This document shows, in pieces, positions 35,705-49,004 of a stretch of DNA of 64,000 bases. Below the pieces are notes generated by a model that did not search any database, was not told where the DNA came from, and saw only the letters and a list, made by a program, of their open reading frames with translations. The position numbers and the translations under genes were made by a program. The stretch lies in the NCBI GenBank assembly GCA_021014325.1, contig JAJGQC010000408.1:93287-157286 (forward strand), written 5' to 3'. The DNA comes from Plazaster borealis (taxonomy: Eukaryota; Echinodermata; Asteroidea; Forcipulatida; Labidiasteridae). The stretch's first letter is position 1. Each line of letters opens with the position of its first letter.

Positions 35705-37075
35705 TTAATATACAATTTGTGAAGTATTTTCGCACACGGGCTGTAATTATGCAAATATCCAATTAGTTAGGCTGATCTAATTAGTGGAGTAACTAATTGG
35801 GGGCGCCTAGGCATGATGGTTTGGGATATAAGGAAGCCATCTGTGAAGAAAAAACTGAAGATTTCATGTTTTTACGATGAAAACCTTTCAAATGACAATG
35901 AGGTAGTTGGCTACCGCATTTTTAACGGTAATGCACTTTAAGGGAGGTGGGGGATGAACAAACAGTTACATGTAAAGCAAGGTGAGCTAGCCGCCCAGTC
36001 TTTAGACTTGACCCAAGTCGAACTTTCGTCGAGCCCTTCGTCGTCTGATTAATCCACTGCATGCACTTTAACTCAGAATCGCAGCTTGGATGTCGGTGAG
36101 CCGGTGTCACAGGGAATTCTGTCCCCGCACAGCGGTCCGGGGACAGATCCCCTAGGGAAATGTGTCCCCCGCCCAGGGTTTTCTGTCCGCCAGGGAATTT
36201 GTCCCCGTCTCACATTTGTTCCCTTGTTTGCCTCTGTGCGACAATTGAAATCTTTTTAACTATATAAAACCAAGCATGAGAATGGGCGATGATGACAAAA
36301 CCGGAAATCCATCGTACGAAAAATAAATCGGAAAATTCCAACGCTAAAAATGCATAGTTATCCGGATTCTGGGCAATGTCCGTAATTTGGGCAAAGTGAC
36401 CTAGGCGTCAGCGCCGCACTCAGTGAATTGTTGTCAGTAGACTTTTCTTTTCAAAGTCTCCACACACAAAAATGTTCATTTGCTTAAAATTATTGACTAA
36501 AATAAGTAACAATAAGATAATACTTCTATTATAAACCAGCAAAGCCAGGTGAATAAAGCAAGTTTATTGATTTAGTTCCGTGGACGCTCGTGCCTGGGGG
36601 ACATAATTATTCTCCGTTGGAGGACACAATCTCCGTTGAGCACGGCGGACAGAATAACTTAACGAGAGACAGTTTATCCTAGGAGATACTGTCTCGGGGG
36701 ACGTTGTACCCTAAAAAAACAGGTAAAGTTGTTCGGGGGGACAGATTCACCGGGGGGACAGAATCTCCGTCCACACCGGAAAATAACACTAGTCACAGCG
36801 CCCTCTATGTTTATTCATTACAAACGTGCACAGTGTATACACCCTAACGTTGGTATACGATCTTTGGTTGGTACTGATTGTGTGTACCGAACAAACACCA
36901 TGGTCTTGGAACCAAGACTATGCTCACACCAGCAGCTAGCCTCGCTACCATGGGCAAAGCGCCATATCGATACCTCTCTCGTCACTAACCCCTGGTAGGG
37001 AAACACTCAAAATCAAGGCTGATTGGCTCACCAAAAGTTGCTGCTTTGCGCACACACTTATAACATTCGAGCGCT

Positions 37076-37235
37076 TGTTGGCCCAAAAAGGTGTCAAATA
37101 AAGTGCTCTATGAAAAACCAACGAGAAACCATGGAGTGTCATAATTGCCAAAGACGCCTGAGATGGACAGTCAATCTCCTGAGACTACATGATGAAACAC
37201 CAGCCAAGCAAGCAGCGGCGTCTGTACACTTTTAA
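37076..37235 (+). pseudogene. LINE reverse-transcriptase C-terminal fragment, unit 3
   Basis: Two single-base losses in A-runs shift the frame. The conserved GHLLRLP has become VNLLRLH, and the tail is altered. This is the most decayed of the four copies. Confidence 0.55.
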
Positions 37236-39623
37236 AAGTGGGGCCCTTTTTTCCTATGTACTTTATTTCCATTTGCACAACATAGGTATGTAGGCACACA
37301 CCGGCTATGTTGGGCTATTTGGGGTACAAAATAGACCCACACATGACTCTGACGGTCTTCCAGCAGTAGAGTAGACCAATCCCTAAAAGAAACCGTCAAA
37401 TTTAGCCGTTATCGAGCATTTTCAAATAACTGAGTTCACGTGATTTATCTGAACCAATTCTTTTACGCAGATAAATCACAAGATCTTTGGAGTTGATTTT
37501 ACTTTCAGCGATCTAAAAGTGTATTACTGAACCAAATTCAACTCGACTGGGTTAACAACAGGAGCGATTGACGCAGCTGTAAGCCAAAATGCAATTTGCC
37601 CGTAAAAATGGCGTTTTATTCGGGAACGATCGTTAGACAAAATTACTATACCTTATACATTGAACAACTACCACCATTCTGTGATTTGCCAATTGGCCAT
37701 CAAGACGTGTTTTGTTAGATCGACTAAATGCAGATTGTGTCTACGTCATTAAGCCGCTAAGCTAATCGGATAACGTGGCAAGTGTGCATGCTCATAAGAC
37801 GCATCCCGACCGTACCTCTAGCCTCTTTCTAGAATGGTGTCTTTATGAGCATGCGCACTTGCAGACAAGCATTTTTCAAAACGGCCGCACAAAAAAACTT
37901 TTTTGATGAATTATCGGAAATAGGTTGGTTTAATTTGTGAATATTTGTGTATGTAAATATAATAGCGGGTTGCTTGGAGTATTGAGACCACATGACTTAT
38001 ACAATAAAATCTTGACTATTGACCCGAAGACAGCACAGAAAGTGGTTTATGGGAGTTGTTGATTTTTAATGTAAATAAACTATGGTGGTGTTTCAGTGGG
38101 TGTGTTGTTCATCCTACCTTTTACAGAAATCAAAACAGGACAAAACAAGGTCACAATACTGCACCAAACTACACGTTTCACTTTCAGATATAAAAAAATG
38201 TACAGGGCAGCGACCCACACCACCCGGTACTCAGAGCTACATTCTATACCTTGCACTTCAAAGAAGGACATTACAGTGTTGACTTGTTTTTAATTAAGAT
38301 GAATTTTAAACCATTTATGGGTGTGATAAGCTAGCACACATTAGTGATTCAGTGCAAATCAAGGAACCTCCAATGTGAGACTCAGCACAATGGAATTTGA
38401 AATAATAAACACTTTCGCGGTAATATGCGCCATCATGTTCAGGCGTGCTATTAAAACTAATGGACCATCGCACCAGTCCTCAGTAAACTTTGGGAAACCG
38501 AATTTGCAAAGTGAATAGTGATTAGGGCTTGTAACGAGGTCGTCAAGTTCATGGACGGTACACTTGTTTTCAAATTGAAACACAATTGTCATTATGATCG
38601 GCGTTTCATACGAATCAGCAAAATTTCCCCTTGAAAAAATAACCGAGAACCACAAACTAGAAAAAGAAAAGGTAACACTATCGATTTAAATATAGGAATC
38701 AAACTTTAATAATAAAACAAGAATAATTTTTTGTTTGGGGGGGATAAAAAAAGAAACTTTAAGAACACCCAAATTAACAGTTACTCGATCGCGCAACATT
38801 GCACTCGAGAGGCACTAGCGTGGCAATGGACAATGAAATTGTAAAATACTTTATATAATGTCACATCATGTAGTCGTCGTGTACGCGTCAACAGGGGGAG
38901 GGAGGGCTCGTTTCGCATCATTTTACCACTGCTTAACTAAATGAACTAGAAATATTTTCGGGGCCTAATAAAGATGACATCGGGGTTATTATCAGATGTA
39001 TATGGTGAGCCTTATTAAAATGGGAGACTACATTTAAAAAACCATCTGACACTACATTGCGGCTAAGGCTGAAATTGCGCCTGGTGCATGCTAACGGCTT
39101 CTAGTGGGAATAACTCACGCAGACACGTTGTGGCGCAGCCGGGATTCCGGAACCAGCCCGCAAAAAAGTCAGCCTATTTTTACACCCGATCGCCAGTCTC
39201 GTGTGTGCTACTCGCAGCAGCGGTGACTCGCACTGCAGGACTGGTGAAATATGCATCGTGGGCCATTACTATAATCTTTTGTCCGGGGATGGCAACTCGC
39301 CTACGTTTGGCGTTAATTGCTGATTTGTGTTATATGAATAAGATTATTTTGAGAAATGTAAAGGCGTGTATAATATTACAAAAGGTGGTTGTCAGTGAAC
39401 CATAATTTGGTTTCAATAGCTCGATTAAAAAATGACTACATTTTCAAAAGTGGGGGCAACGGCCCTCGGCCCCCCGGTTCCGCCGCCGGTGCAAGCAAGC
39501 GCTTATGATAATTCCCTGGTGAAAGCGCCCGCCCTCCCTCATGCGGTCAAAAATAATTATGGTCAATTAGTTGCACGTGGATTCCAAGCTACATACAATG
39601 TAAAGTCCCGGGATTAAGTACCG

Positions 39624-39933
39624 ACACTAACTAGCACAGTTGGATAAGTGCCGGGACTGTTTCACGCTCAGACGCCCCGGTCTGGGTTCGAGCCCGGCTG
39701 ACCCTACATTATAGGTACAAGACTGCTTGATGTGGCTAAAGCGTGACTGGGGTTCTGTCTTGTTTTCCTCCCCTGATGGGCAGCGCCAATTCAAAGGTTA
39801 GGATCGGAAACAGGGGAGGACATGCTGTGGGTCGGAGGCCATTGCCATAAGGGAACTAGGGAAGCCGGATAGGGGCCAGTGTGTGCTATTAAACTGATTC
39901 CGGTGCCTGAAAGCCCGACAACCACAGCGTAAC
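39624..39933 (+). mobile_element. tRNA-derived SINE-like element, copy 3
   Basis: A box 39632-39643, B box 39685-39695, same body as copy 1a. Confidence 0.65.
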
Positions 39934-41096
39934 TTTTTATCTTTTTTATCCAGATTCAATTTGTACTTTGTTTTTGTCTTTTTTGATGCAACAACACAAT
40001 AAAAGATGCAAAGAATAATGCAGCATTGTTTAATATTTGCGTTGCATCTAATTTTAGAGGACTCACGGAGGAGCAACCTCAAAGGGGCCGGCGGCGCTCT
40101 GTTCCCCACCAACTGGCAGGACAGACTCGGTAGGTGATCAAAGGAGGATCGTGAGAGCACATCGGGCATGGGTCTTCCTAGGTCGCGGGCCTCGGCGGGA
40201 CCCTTGCCTGGCTGGCGCGGGAGTCCTCCAGGAAGACGGCAAAGTACAAAGTTGGAGGCCTTATGAGGAGCAATCTCAAAAAAATATATATAATAAATAT
40301 ATATACTATTATTATTATTATTTTTTTTTTTTTTTTTTTTTGGGGGGTCCAACTTTTAACATTATTGTGTTTATTTTGTATCTGTCTAGTATAGAATATT
40401 TTAAGGGCCTACAAAATATTCATGAGGCCGTCGATCCGTTTTATTCCCAATTCGCCGTATTTTTGACCGCGTGAGGGCGTATATGTAAACCGAATTCACG
40501 TGATGCAAAATAAGTAAACGAACTGGGTTTTTGCATTGTTATTATTATGTTGATGTATTTCGTCATTGATGCAAGAAAACTGCATACAGGCAATTAAAAT
40601 AAGATGAAACTGTTATTGTGATGTAAGAGGGTGCACCACACTAAATAGGCCAAAATTCATGCGCCAAACTGATTATCATATTTTGTAGGCCGTCAAAATC
40701 TGTTAAAAAAACCCGATTTGCTGCCAGTTTTCGTGAAACACGCTTATCCACTTCCCAAGCCAAATAGGACCAACTTAAATCCAAAATGTATCCAGTCTCC
40801 TGAAAAGTTGAAGCACAGAACCCCAGGTTCGGATAGATTGTTATATTTACACAATTGCATGACCCCAAAAATCTTATTATTCAAAAGTAACTGCGGGTTT
40901 ACAAAAAATGATAATTAGCTTGGCGCATGAATTTTGGCCTAAATTTAGGGTGGCACACCAGACTGAACTCAGCACTAAATTGAGTGCCAGCATGGCAAGA
41001 AATTTAGTGCTAGCACCAAATTTCAAAAAAACTTGTCAACGACCGTCAAGGACAGTCCGAACAGAATCCAAAATTCTCGTTTTATACCCCGTATTC

Positions 41097-42516
41097 ATGT
41101 GAAAAGTTTTCATCGTAAAAACATGAAATCTTCAGGTTTTTTTCATAGATGTCTTCTTTATATCCCAAACCATCATGCCTAGGCGCCCCCAATTAATTAG
41201 TCCACGACTAAACTCAGCCCAATTAATTGGATATTTGCATAATACCAGCCCGTGTGCGAATTTTTAAACAAGTTCCAGATTAAACACGCAAATACCTAAT
41301 TTTCATTTGAAAAGTTTTCATCGTAAATACATAAAGTAGTCAGGGTTTTTATCACATATGTCTTCCTTATATCCCAAACCATCATGCCTAGGCGCCCCAA
41401 TTAATTAGTCTACTAATTAGATCAGCCTAACTAATTGAATATTTGCATAATACCAGCCCGTGTGTGAATTTTTAAACAAGTTCCAGATTAAACACGCACC
41501 TAATTTTCATTTGAAAAGTTTTCATCGTAAAAACATGAAATCTTCAGGGTTTTTTTTTTAGGTGTTTTCCTTATATCCCAAACCATCATGCCTAGGCGCC
41601 CCTCACTTAATAAGTCCACTAATTAACTCAGCCCAATTAAATGGATATTTGCATAATTACAGCCCGTGTGCGAAAATACTTCACAAATTCTATATTAAAC
41701 ACGCAAGTACCTAATTTTCATTTGAAAAGTTTTTATCGTAAAAACATGAAATCTTCAGTTTTTCTTAATAGATGTCTTCCTTATATCCCAAACCATCATG
41801 CCTAGGCGCCCCAATTAATAAGTCCATGAATTAGATCAGCCCAACTAATTAAAACAATTGCATAATTATATAGCTCGTGTGCAAATTTACTATAGGCCCT
41901 ATCAACTACCTAATTTTCATTTGAAAAGTTTTCATTGTAAAAACATGAAGTCTTCCTTATATCCCAAACCATCATGCCTAGGCGCCCCAGTTAATTAGTC
42001 TACTAATCAGATCAGCCTAACAAATTGAATATTTGCATAAAATTTGCCCGTGAGCGAATTTAGTATATACAAAAAGTACCTAATTTTCATTTGAAAAGTT
42101 TTTATCGTAAAAACATGAAATCTTCAGGGTTTTTTCATAAATGTCTTCCTTATATCCCAAACCATCATGCCTAGGCGCCCCAATTAATTAGTCCACTAAT
42201 TAGCTGAGCCCAACTAATTAAAAAAATTGCATAATTATAGCCCGTGTGCAAATTTACACACAACTACCTAATTTTCATTTGAATAGTTGTTTTTTCTTCA
42301 TTGATGTCTTCCTTATATTACAAACCATAATTCATAGTCGCCCGATTAAATTTGTTCACTAATTAGCTCAACCCATCTAACAAAATATCTTCAAAAAATT
42401 TACGACAAGTTGTAGATTAAACACGCAACTATACCTATTTTTCATTTGAAAAGTAATCATAAAAAACCATAAAATCCTGTTTTTCCTCATAGATGTCTTA
42501 TCCCAAACCATAACTC
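41097..42516 (+). repeat. Forward satellite array (module f), unit 3
   Basis: Six boxed monomers plus two degenerate ones. The second monomer has private changes (GTAAATACATAAAGTAGTC). Confidence 0.92.
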
Positions 42517-44747
42517 TTTCACAATGTGTAAACAGTGCCACTTTTGTGTTTACCAAATAATGTTAACTGGCATTTATTACCACATACGACAGGTAGACAC
42601 TTCGTTTTCACTGAGTGGGCTGTATGAGCCGCCTTTTATTCAAATTTAATACGCAAATAATGACATGTGTTCTTAAAAATGATCTCCGGTCGTTAATAAT
42701 CCATGAGACTGTTATGAACATTTTTCTGTGACGAATACAAAATTATCCTACCTGATTTCCAAATCTGAAAGCTAACTCTTTGCAAACATGATTCTCTACG
42801 AAATCATAGTCATTAAAACAGCACTGGGATGATCTCCGGCAGTAGCATTTAATTCGCAAAAAAAATCCGTCAGGTATATAAACAAAATGAGACAAAATTA
42901 TTTAAAAAGTAACATTATTGAATGAATACACCCGGGGACTATGGAGGTGTAAACAATGAAAGTTCGGATTATGATTGAAAAGAACCAATCGGGAGAGTAG
43001 CCGGATACGAAAACTCAAAACCCTGTGGGACAAATGAGAACGTATGTTGGTCCCAAGCTTTTCACTTGTTAGTTTTATTGTATAACAATCGAACGGTTCC
43101 AACAACGAAAGGTTACTTTTCCTTTCATTTCCCTTATCCCTTTTTTCCGCATTTAAAAATCAGGACCACAGAGGTACAACTTTTTTTCCAATTTTATGAA
43201 AGCTAAGCACGGACAATATTACTATAGAGGTTCCCATAAACCTCTATTATAGTGTTGCACCCAACCACACACGTCTGTGACACCCCTACATATAAAACAT
43301 TGTTATACACTTGCATTTACCAATGATTTTTATCTATACTGACTTCTTTGCATGCCCATCTGATGTCAAGCATTATTTGAGCCTTAATTTAGTTCTGTAA
43401 TTAAATAGTTCTTTCTTAATTCGCCTTAATTAGTTAATCATAATAAACAAACAAACAGTTCACTTTTTGCTGTTTACAACAATAACAAATAATACTTATG
43501 ATCAAAAGAAAATGATCAAAATATATCGCCCTCGCAATTAACCCCTGGATTTCTTAGGCCTACGTCAATTTGGTCAACACATTGACACACATTACAAAAA
43601 AAAAAAACCCAAAACAAAACACACCCGTAACATTTCTGTATCCGAATGCCACTTTTTCATTAATATTTGATAAATAAAATAGCATCTATCTATACTATAA
43701 AACCGTAACATGCCCCCATGTTACATTACAAACGCACCACCGAAACAAGTGACGAAGCCAGCCTAACAAGAATGCTCACGGCGCTTCGTAGAGATACAAT
43801 TTAAAAAGGTAATTTAAAGACAATTTACAAAATTACAAATGTACAGAAAAGGAGTGGCCAAACAATTTTAGGCACATTAAAATGTATTTGTTTTATCACA
43901 TGAACCAAAAACAGGATTACCAAAAAAATACCTTTAAGTAATCAATAATTTCTAAATCAACAATAAAATTGTAAAAATCACTGCAGACTGCAAAACACCC
44001 CATAAAACCTGGATCACCCAGTAGCAGAAGGAAAAATATTTAACAAAAAGAAGACAAAAAGGCAATATAAAAACCCAAACAGAAAAACAGAAAACGCGAC
44101 ACCACTCCTCTCCACGAACAAAGTAAAAGATTGTGTAAACTCACATCCTGAAAAAACTTAAAGCAAAAAAGGAAAACCTGTAAGGTTTTTTTATTTCGTT
44201 ATTTTGAAAACAGGCGAGTCTTCAAAAACGTTTTCGTATTTATTTATTCATTATTATTATTTTTTTTGGGGGGGGGGATCATTATCAATTTTACTATTTA
44301 TTGTCTGTTCATTAATTCCTTTTTTTGTGTTGACTATGTTCACATCAACTTTACTTCATAAAAAGAATCCCATAATGCGATTATATTATTTAAACAACAA
44401 CACATAATTCTGCTTCATTAAAGAGGAAGGGAAATTGCCAATACAATTTTGTGATGTACTCATTTTCCAATAGATAGAGTCCTCATGTGAGTGGGGGAAA
44501 AAGTCTCTAACTCACGTTAACATTGTGTAAATTGCCATTGCATTCGATACCCTTCCAGTGAAACAAATTTACAACATCTAAAATATCTGATGACATCATT
44601 CTAAGAAAAATTGGTCTCTACATTTTTTTTACGGGGATGATTGGTTCATTCCGGACTCTGTTAATAGAAAGGTACTTCAACAAAACGAGAATTGTGTGTT
44701 ATAGTTTTTGCAAAACTATTGAGTACTATACCGATGTTAGTTAGATT

Positions 44748-45082
44748 TTACTCTATATATAGTTGGCTCAATCCGATGTCTAATATGTGACTTCTTCTAA
44801 TGGCAGACAGTGTCATATACATTCGAAGTGTTTCACTTTTATCAATTTGCCTAACATTTCTTTTGGCAAGAGCAACTTGTTCAGCTATAGCGCAGCAATA
44901 CAGCCCACATGAGTCAGAATTTTCTTGGGTAATGAATGATTTTTCTACGATGACGATAGAAGTTGCATCACTGCGTAAGAATGTTGGCAAAACGTTCCAG
45001 TATTTCGATATTTTCCCAGAATAAAAGAAAATTACCAAAAGATTGAGCGATTTGACGCAAGAATGTATCCGACAAGGGCGAC
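44748..45082 (-). pseudogene. Ulp1/SENP-like protease remnant, C-terminal part, unit 3
   Basis: Same Cys block. One private third-position change (CCG to CCA on the plus strand) is silent in both the protease frame and the opposing 74-aa frame. The stop context is altered, so the frame extends a few codons. Confidence 0.5.
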
Positions 45083-46310
45083 CAGGGGCGGATCCAAGAT
45101 TTTCCAAACGGGGGGGGGGGGGGGGAATGTACCAAGCAGCAAATAGTGAATGCAATTTGTGGCGCCTGAGAGCGCATAAGGCATGGGTTCCGGGCCCGCT
45201 GAAATGCTCCGAAACATTTCTGATTGATGCTTTGTGGTCTCATGCAATATCTGACCACTTTAACCAATTTTGTTTTAGCAAGATCATTTAAACATCATTT
45301 TCGAGTTGGGAGTCATTAAATCAGCCATCCTGAGTTATAAATTCAAAATGCAGGCTACAATTTCTTAGTATTTATTCGGGGACACAAAAGTGTTGGTGAG
45401 GAGAATCCTCCTGCCGTGGTGAGCCAACGATATGAAAGTGCAATTATTTTCAATACAATTAATCCAAAACAGAGAAACAGACACACTTTTTAAGAAATTC
45501 AGATCAATATCAATCTTCTAAATTTACTGGAATTGTTTCTGTAACATTGATGGGTGGGCCCAGGGGTTAAGTCTTGATGGGGGTCCAGGGGGCGAATCCC
45601 CCGGAAGCTCTGAGCTTTTGGCTTTTTGAGGGGTGAAAAATAAAGGCTCTGTGTGCCTAAACAGAGAAATAGACACACTTTTTAAGCACTTCTGATCCAT
45701 TTCACGCTTCTAAATTGACTGGAAAATGTTCATGTAACATCGATGATGGGTTCCAGGGGTGAAGCCCTGATGGGGGTCCAGGGGGCGAAGCCCCTCAAGC
45801 TCTGAGCTTTTGCCTTATTTAGGGGTGAAAAATAAAGCCTCTGTGTGCCTAAAACAGAGAAATTCTAAATTTACTGGGAAATTTTCATGTAACATCGATG
45901 GTGGGTTCCAGGGGTGAAGCCTTGATTGGGGTCCAGGGTGCGAAGCCCTCGGAAGCTGAGCTTTTGGCCTTTTGAGGGGTGAAAATCAAGCCTCTGTGTG
46001 CCTAAAACAGAGAAATAGACACACTTTGCACTTTTGATCCATATCAATCTCCTAATTTTACTCAAAGAAAATTGTAATACCACAAATCTCACGTTTTGAT
46101 CAAGTTGATGCATTATCTGGTTTCATGCATATTCATTAAAAACATAGTGGGTAAGATCGTTTCTCAATTTCAAGCTCACTGTCGTATTATCTTGGACAGG
46201 CAGTACTAAAATAAAATAAAACATAAAATAAAATAAACAGTTTTTTGGGGGTTTTTTTGCTGACGGAAAGGGGGGGCGTACGCCCCCACGCCCCCCTGTA
46301 TCCGCCCCTG
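45083..46310. mobile_element. hAT-like non-autonomous element, unit 3
   Basis: 1228 bp with both ends and GCGAC duplications at 45078-45082 and 46311-46315. A long G-run (about 45110-45125) and three internal tandem repeats are present. Confidence 0.77.
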
Positions 46311-46605
46311 GCGACATTGAATCGTAACAGCATATAGATTTTGTTATCTTATCGATGACTTAAAAAAAACATGAAATGAGAGTTTCTAAGAAGAAGGCAT
46401 AATATTATGTTACACCATTGATCGCTGATACATTTCCTCTGCACCGAACGGTATGTCGAGACTGTTACCACTCTCCTATTGAATTGCACTGGTTTCAGAG
46501 CACAGTAGGCCTAGTGCAGCACAGGTTTGACCAACATCTTCTCTTTAAGCCAATTGTTGCATGTAGAAATCTACAAAAAAATCACTAATCCATCCCCGGT
46601 TGAAA
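46311..46605 (-). pseudogene. Ulp1/SENP-like protease remnant, N-terminal part, unit 3
   Basis: WISD Trp codon at 46590-46592 and YDSM beside the hAT junction, as in unit 1. Confidence 0.42.
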
Positions 46606-46645
46606 TTTGGTGACAGTTTTATGAAGGATTGATACACATCGATCG

Positions 46646-47080
46646 ATGACAACTTTTCAAAAGAAATTTAGGTAGTTGTACTAGTAAATTCGCATACGGG
46701 CTAACATTATGCAAATACTAAATTAATTGGGCTGAGTTAATTCGTTGACTATTTAATTGGGGGCGACAGGGCATAACGGATTGGGATAAAAGGAAGACAT
46801 CTATGAAGAAAAAACTGAAGATTTCATGTTTTTACGATGACAACTTTTCAAATGAAATTTATGTATTTGCGTGTTTATTAATCTGGAACTATAGTAAATT
46901 TGCACACGGGCTGTAATTATGCAATTGTTGAATAAGTTGGGCTGAGCTAATAAGTGGACTAATTAACTGGAAGCGCCAAGGCATGATAGTTTGGGATATA
47001 AGGAAGACATCTGTGAAGAAAAAACTGAAGATTTCATGTTTTTACGATGAAAACTTTTCAAATGAAAATTAGGTACTTGT
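46646..47080 (-). repeat. Inverted satellite array (module k), unit 3
   Basis: Two reverse monomers plus the start of a third split by the MITE, resuming at 47440-47640. One monomer keeps TATTTAATTGGGGG where the others have TATTGGGGG. Confidence 0.9.
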
Positions 47081-47084
47081 TTAA

Positions 47085-47435
47085 AGGAACATTACAGAAT
47101 TGGTTTTTGCTCACAAAACAATGTAAGCACTTTATATAATCCACCATCTACATAAACTGACAAACCTGTAGAAGTTTGAGATCGATCGGCCATCTGGGTC
47201 ACGAGAAAATAGTGAAAAACCGATTACACATTTGCATGTGTTATACAATGCATGAATAAAACGCTCATGAGCGATAAACTCCAATCGGAAATTAGTTTTA
47301 TTTATTTCTCATCAAATATGGCATTTCAAACAGAATTATTTCTAGGGATGTTTTCTACTATCATCATCTTTAGACCGTTTTATGTAAATCTGTGATCATA
47401 AGAAAAAATTTAATTACCAGTTCTGTAACGTTCCG
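47085..47435. mobile_element. TTAA MITE, intact, unit 3
   Basis: 351 bp with the same termini and TTAA flanks (47081-47084, 47436-47439) as at 35354-35704. It was copied with the unit. Confidence 0.8.
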
Positions 47436-48844
47436 TTAATATACAATTTGTGAAGTATTTTCGCACACGGGCTGTAATTATGCAAATATCCAATTAGTTA
47501 GGCTGATCTAATTAGTGGAGTAACTAATTGGGGGCGCCTAGGCATGATGGTTTGGGATATAAGGAAGACATCTGTGAAGAAAAAACTGAAGATTTCATGT
47601 TTTTACGATGAAAACCTTTCAAATGACAATTAGGTAGTTGTCCTAGTAAATTCGCATACGGGCTAACATTATTCAAGGCTACCGCATTTTTAACGGTAAC
47701 ACACTTTAAGGGAGGTGGGGGATGAACAAACAGTTACATGTAAAGCAAGGTGAGCTATAGCCGCCCAGTCTTTAGACTTGACCCAAGTCGAACTTTCGTC
47801 GAGCCCTTCGTCGTCTGATTAATCCACTGCATGCACTTTAACTCAGAATCGCAGCTTGGATGTCGGTGAGCCGGTGTCACAGGGAATTCTGTCCCCCCGC
47901 ACAGCGGTCCGGGGACAGAGTCCCCTAGGAAATGTGTCCCCGCCCAGGGTTTTCTGTCCGCCAGAATTTGTCCCCCCTCTCACATTTGTTCCCTTGTTTG
48001 CCTCTGTGCGACACTTGAAATCTTGTTAACTATATAAAACCAAGCATGAGAATGGGCGATGATGACAAAACCGGAAATCCATCGTACGAAAAATAAATCG
48101 GAAAATTCCAACGCTAAAAATGCATAGTTATCCGGATTCTGGGCAATGTCCGTAATTTGGGCAAAGTGACCTAGGCGTCAGCGCCGCACTCAGTGAATTG
48201 TTGTCAGTAGACTTTTCTTTTCAAAGTCTCCACACACAAAAATGTTCATTTGCTTAAAATTATTGACTAAAATAAGTAACAATAAGATAATACTTCTATT
48301 ATAAACCAGCAAAGCCAGGTGAATAAAGCAAGTTTATTGATTTAGTTCCGTGGACGCTCGTGCCTGGGGGACATAATTATTCTCCGTTGGAGGACACAAT
48401 CTCCGTTGAGCACGGCGGACAGAATAACCTAACGAGAGACAGTTTATCCTAGGAGATACTGTCTCGGGGGACGTTGTACCCTAAAAAAAAAAGGTAAAGT
48501 TGTTCGGGGGGACAGATTCACCGGGGGGACAGAATCTCCGTCCACACCGGAAAATAACACTAGTCACAGCGCCCTCTATGTTTATTCATTACAAACGTGC
48601 ACAGTGTATACACCCGAACGTTGGTATACGATCTTTGGTTGGTACTGATTGTGTGTACCGAACAAACACCATGGTCTTGGAACCAAGACTATGCTCACAC
48701 CAGCAGCTAGCCTCGCTACCATGGGCAAAGCGCCATATCGATACCTCTCTCGTCACTAACCCCTGGTAGGGAAACACTCAAAATCAAGGCTGATTGGCTC
48801 ACCAAAAGTTGCTGCTTTGCGCACACTTAAAACATTCGAGCGCT

Positions 48845-49004
48845 TGTTGGCCCAAAAGGTGTCAAATAAAGTGCTCTATGAAAAACCAACGAGAAACCAT
48901 GGAGTGTCATAATTGCCAAAAGACGCCTGAGATGGACAGGCCATCTCCTGAGACTACCTGATGAAACACCAGCCAAGCAAGCAGCGGCGGCGGAACACTT
49001 TTAA
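48845..49004 (+). pseudogene. LINE reverse-transcriptase C-terminal fragment, unit 4
   Basis: RRLRWTGHLLRLPDETPA is intact, but two single-base losses in homopolymers upstream shift the N-terminal part of the frame. Confidence 0.57.

Larger units (their letters stand above)
18964..35934 (+). repeat. Composite tandem unit 2 (17.0 kb, d-h doubled)
   Basis: a-c leader 18964-22585, d-h blocks 22586-28223 and 28224-33557, then hAT remainder, protease 5' remnant and complete module k with the MITE. The internal duplication junction at 28223/28224 is identical to that at 11520/11521, so the doubled block existed before the 17-kb unit was copied, or was spread by exchange. Confidence 0.92.
35935..47702 (+). 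repeat. Composite tandem unit 3 (11.8 kb, single d-h)
   Basis: a-c leader 35935-39551, one d-h block 39552-45189, complete hAT-like element, protease 5' remnant and module k with MITE. It is either the ancestral arrangement or a unit that lost one d-h copy by unequal exchange. Confidence 0.92.

Noticed and set aside
39798..40352. 184-aa minus-strand frame over the SINE 3' region
   Set aside because: Its N-terminus is low complexity translated from the (ATT)n-T tract, and its length varies widely among copies (77 to 184 codons). I see no domain.
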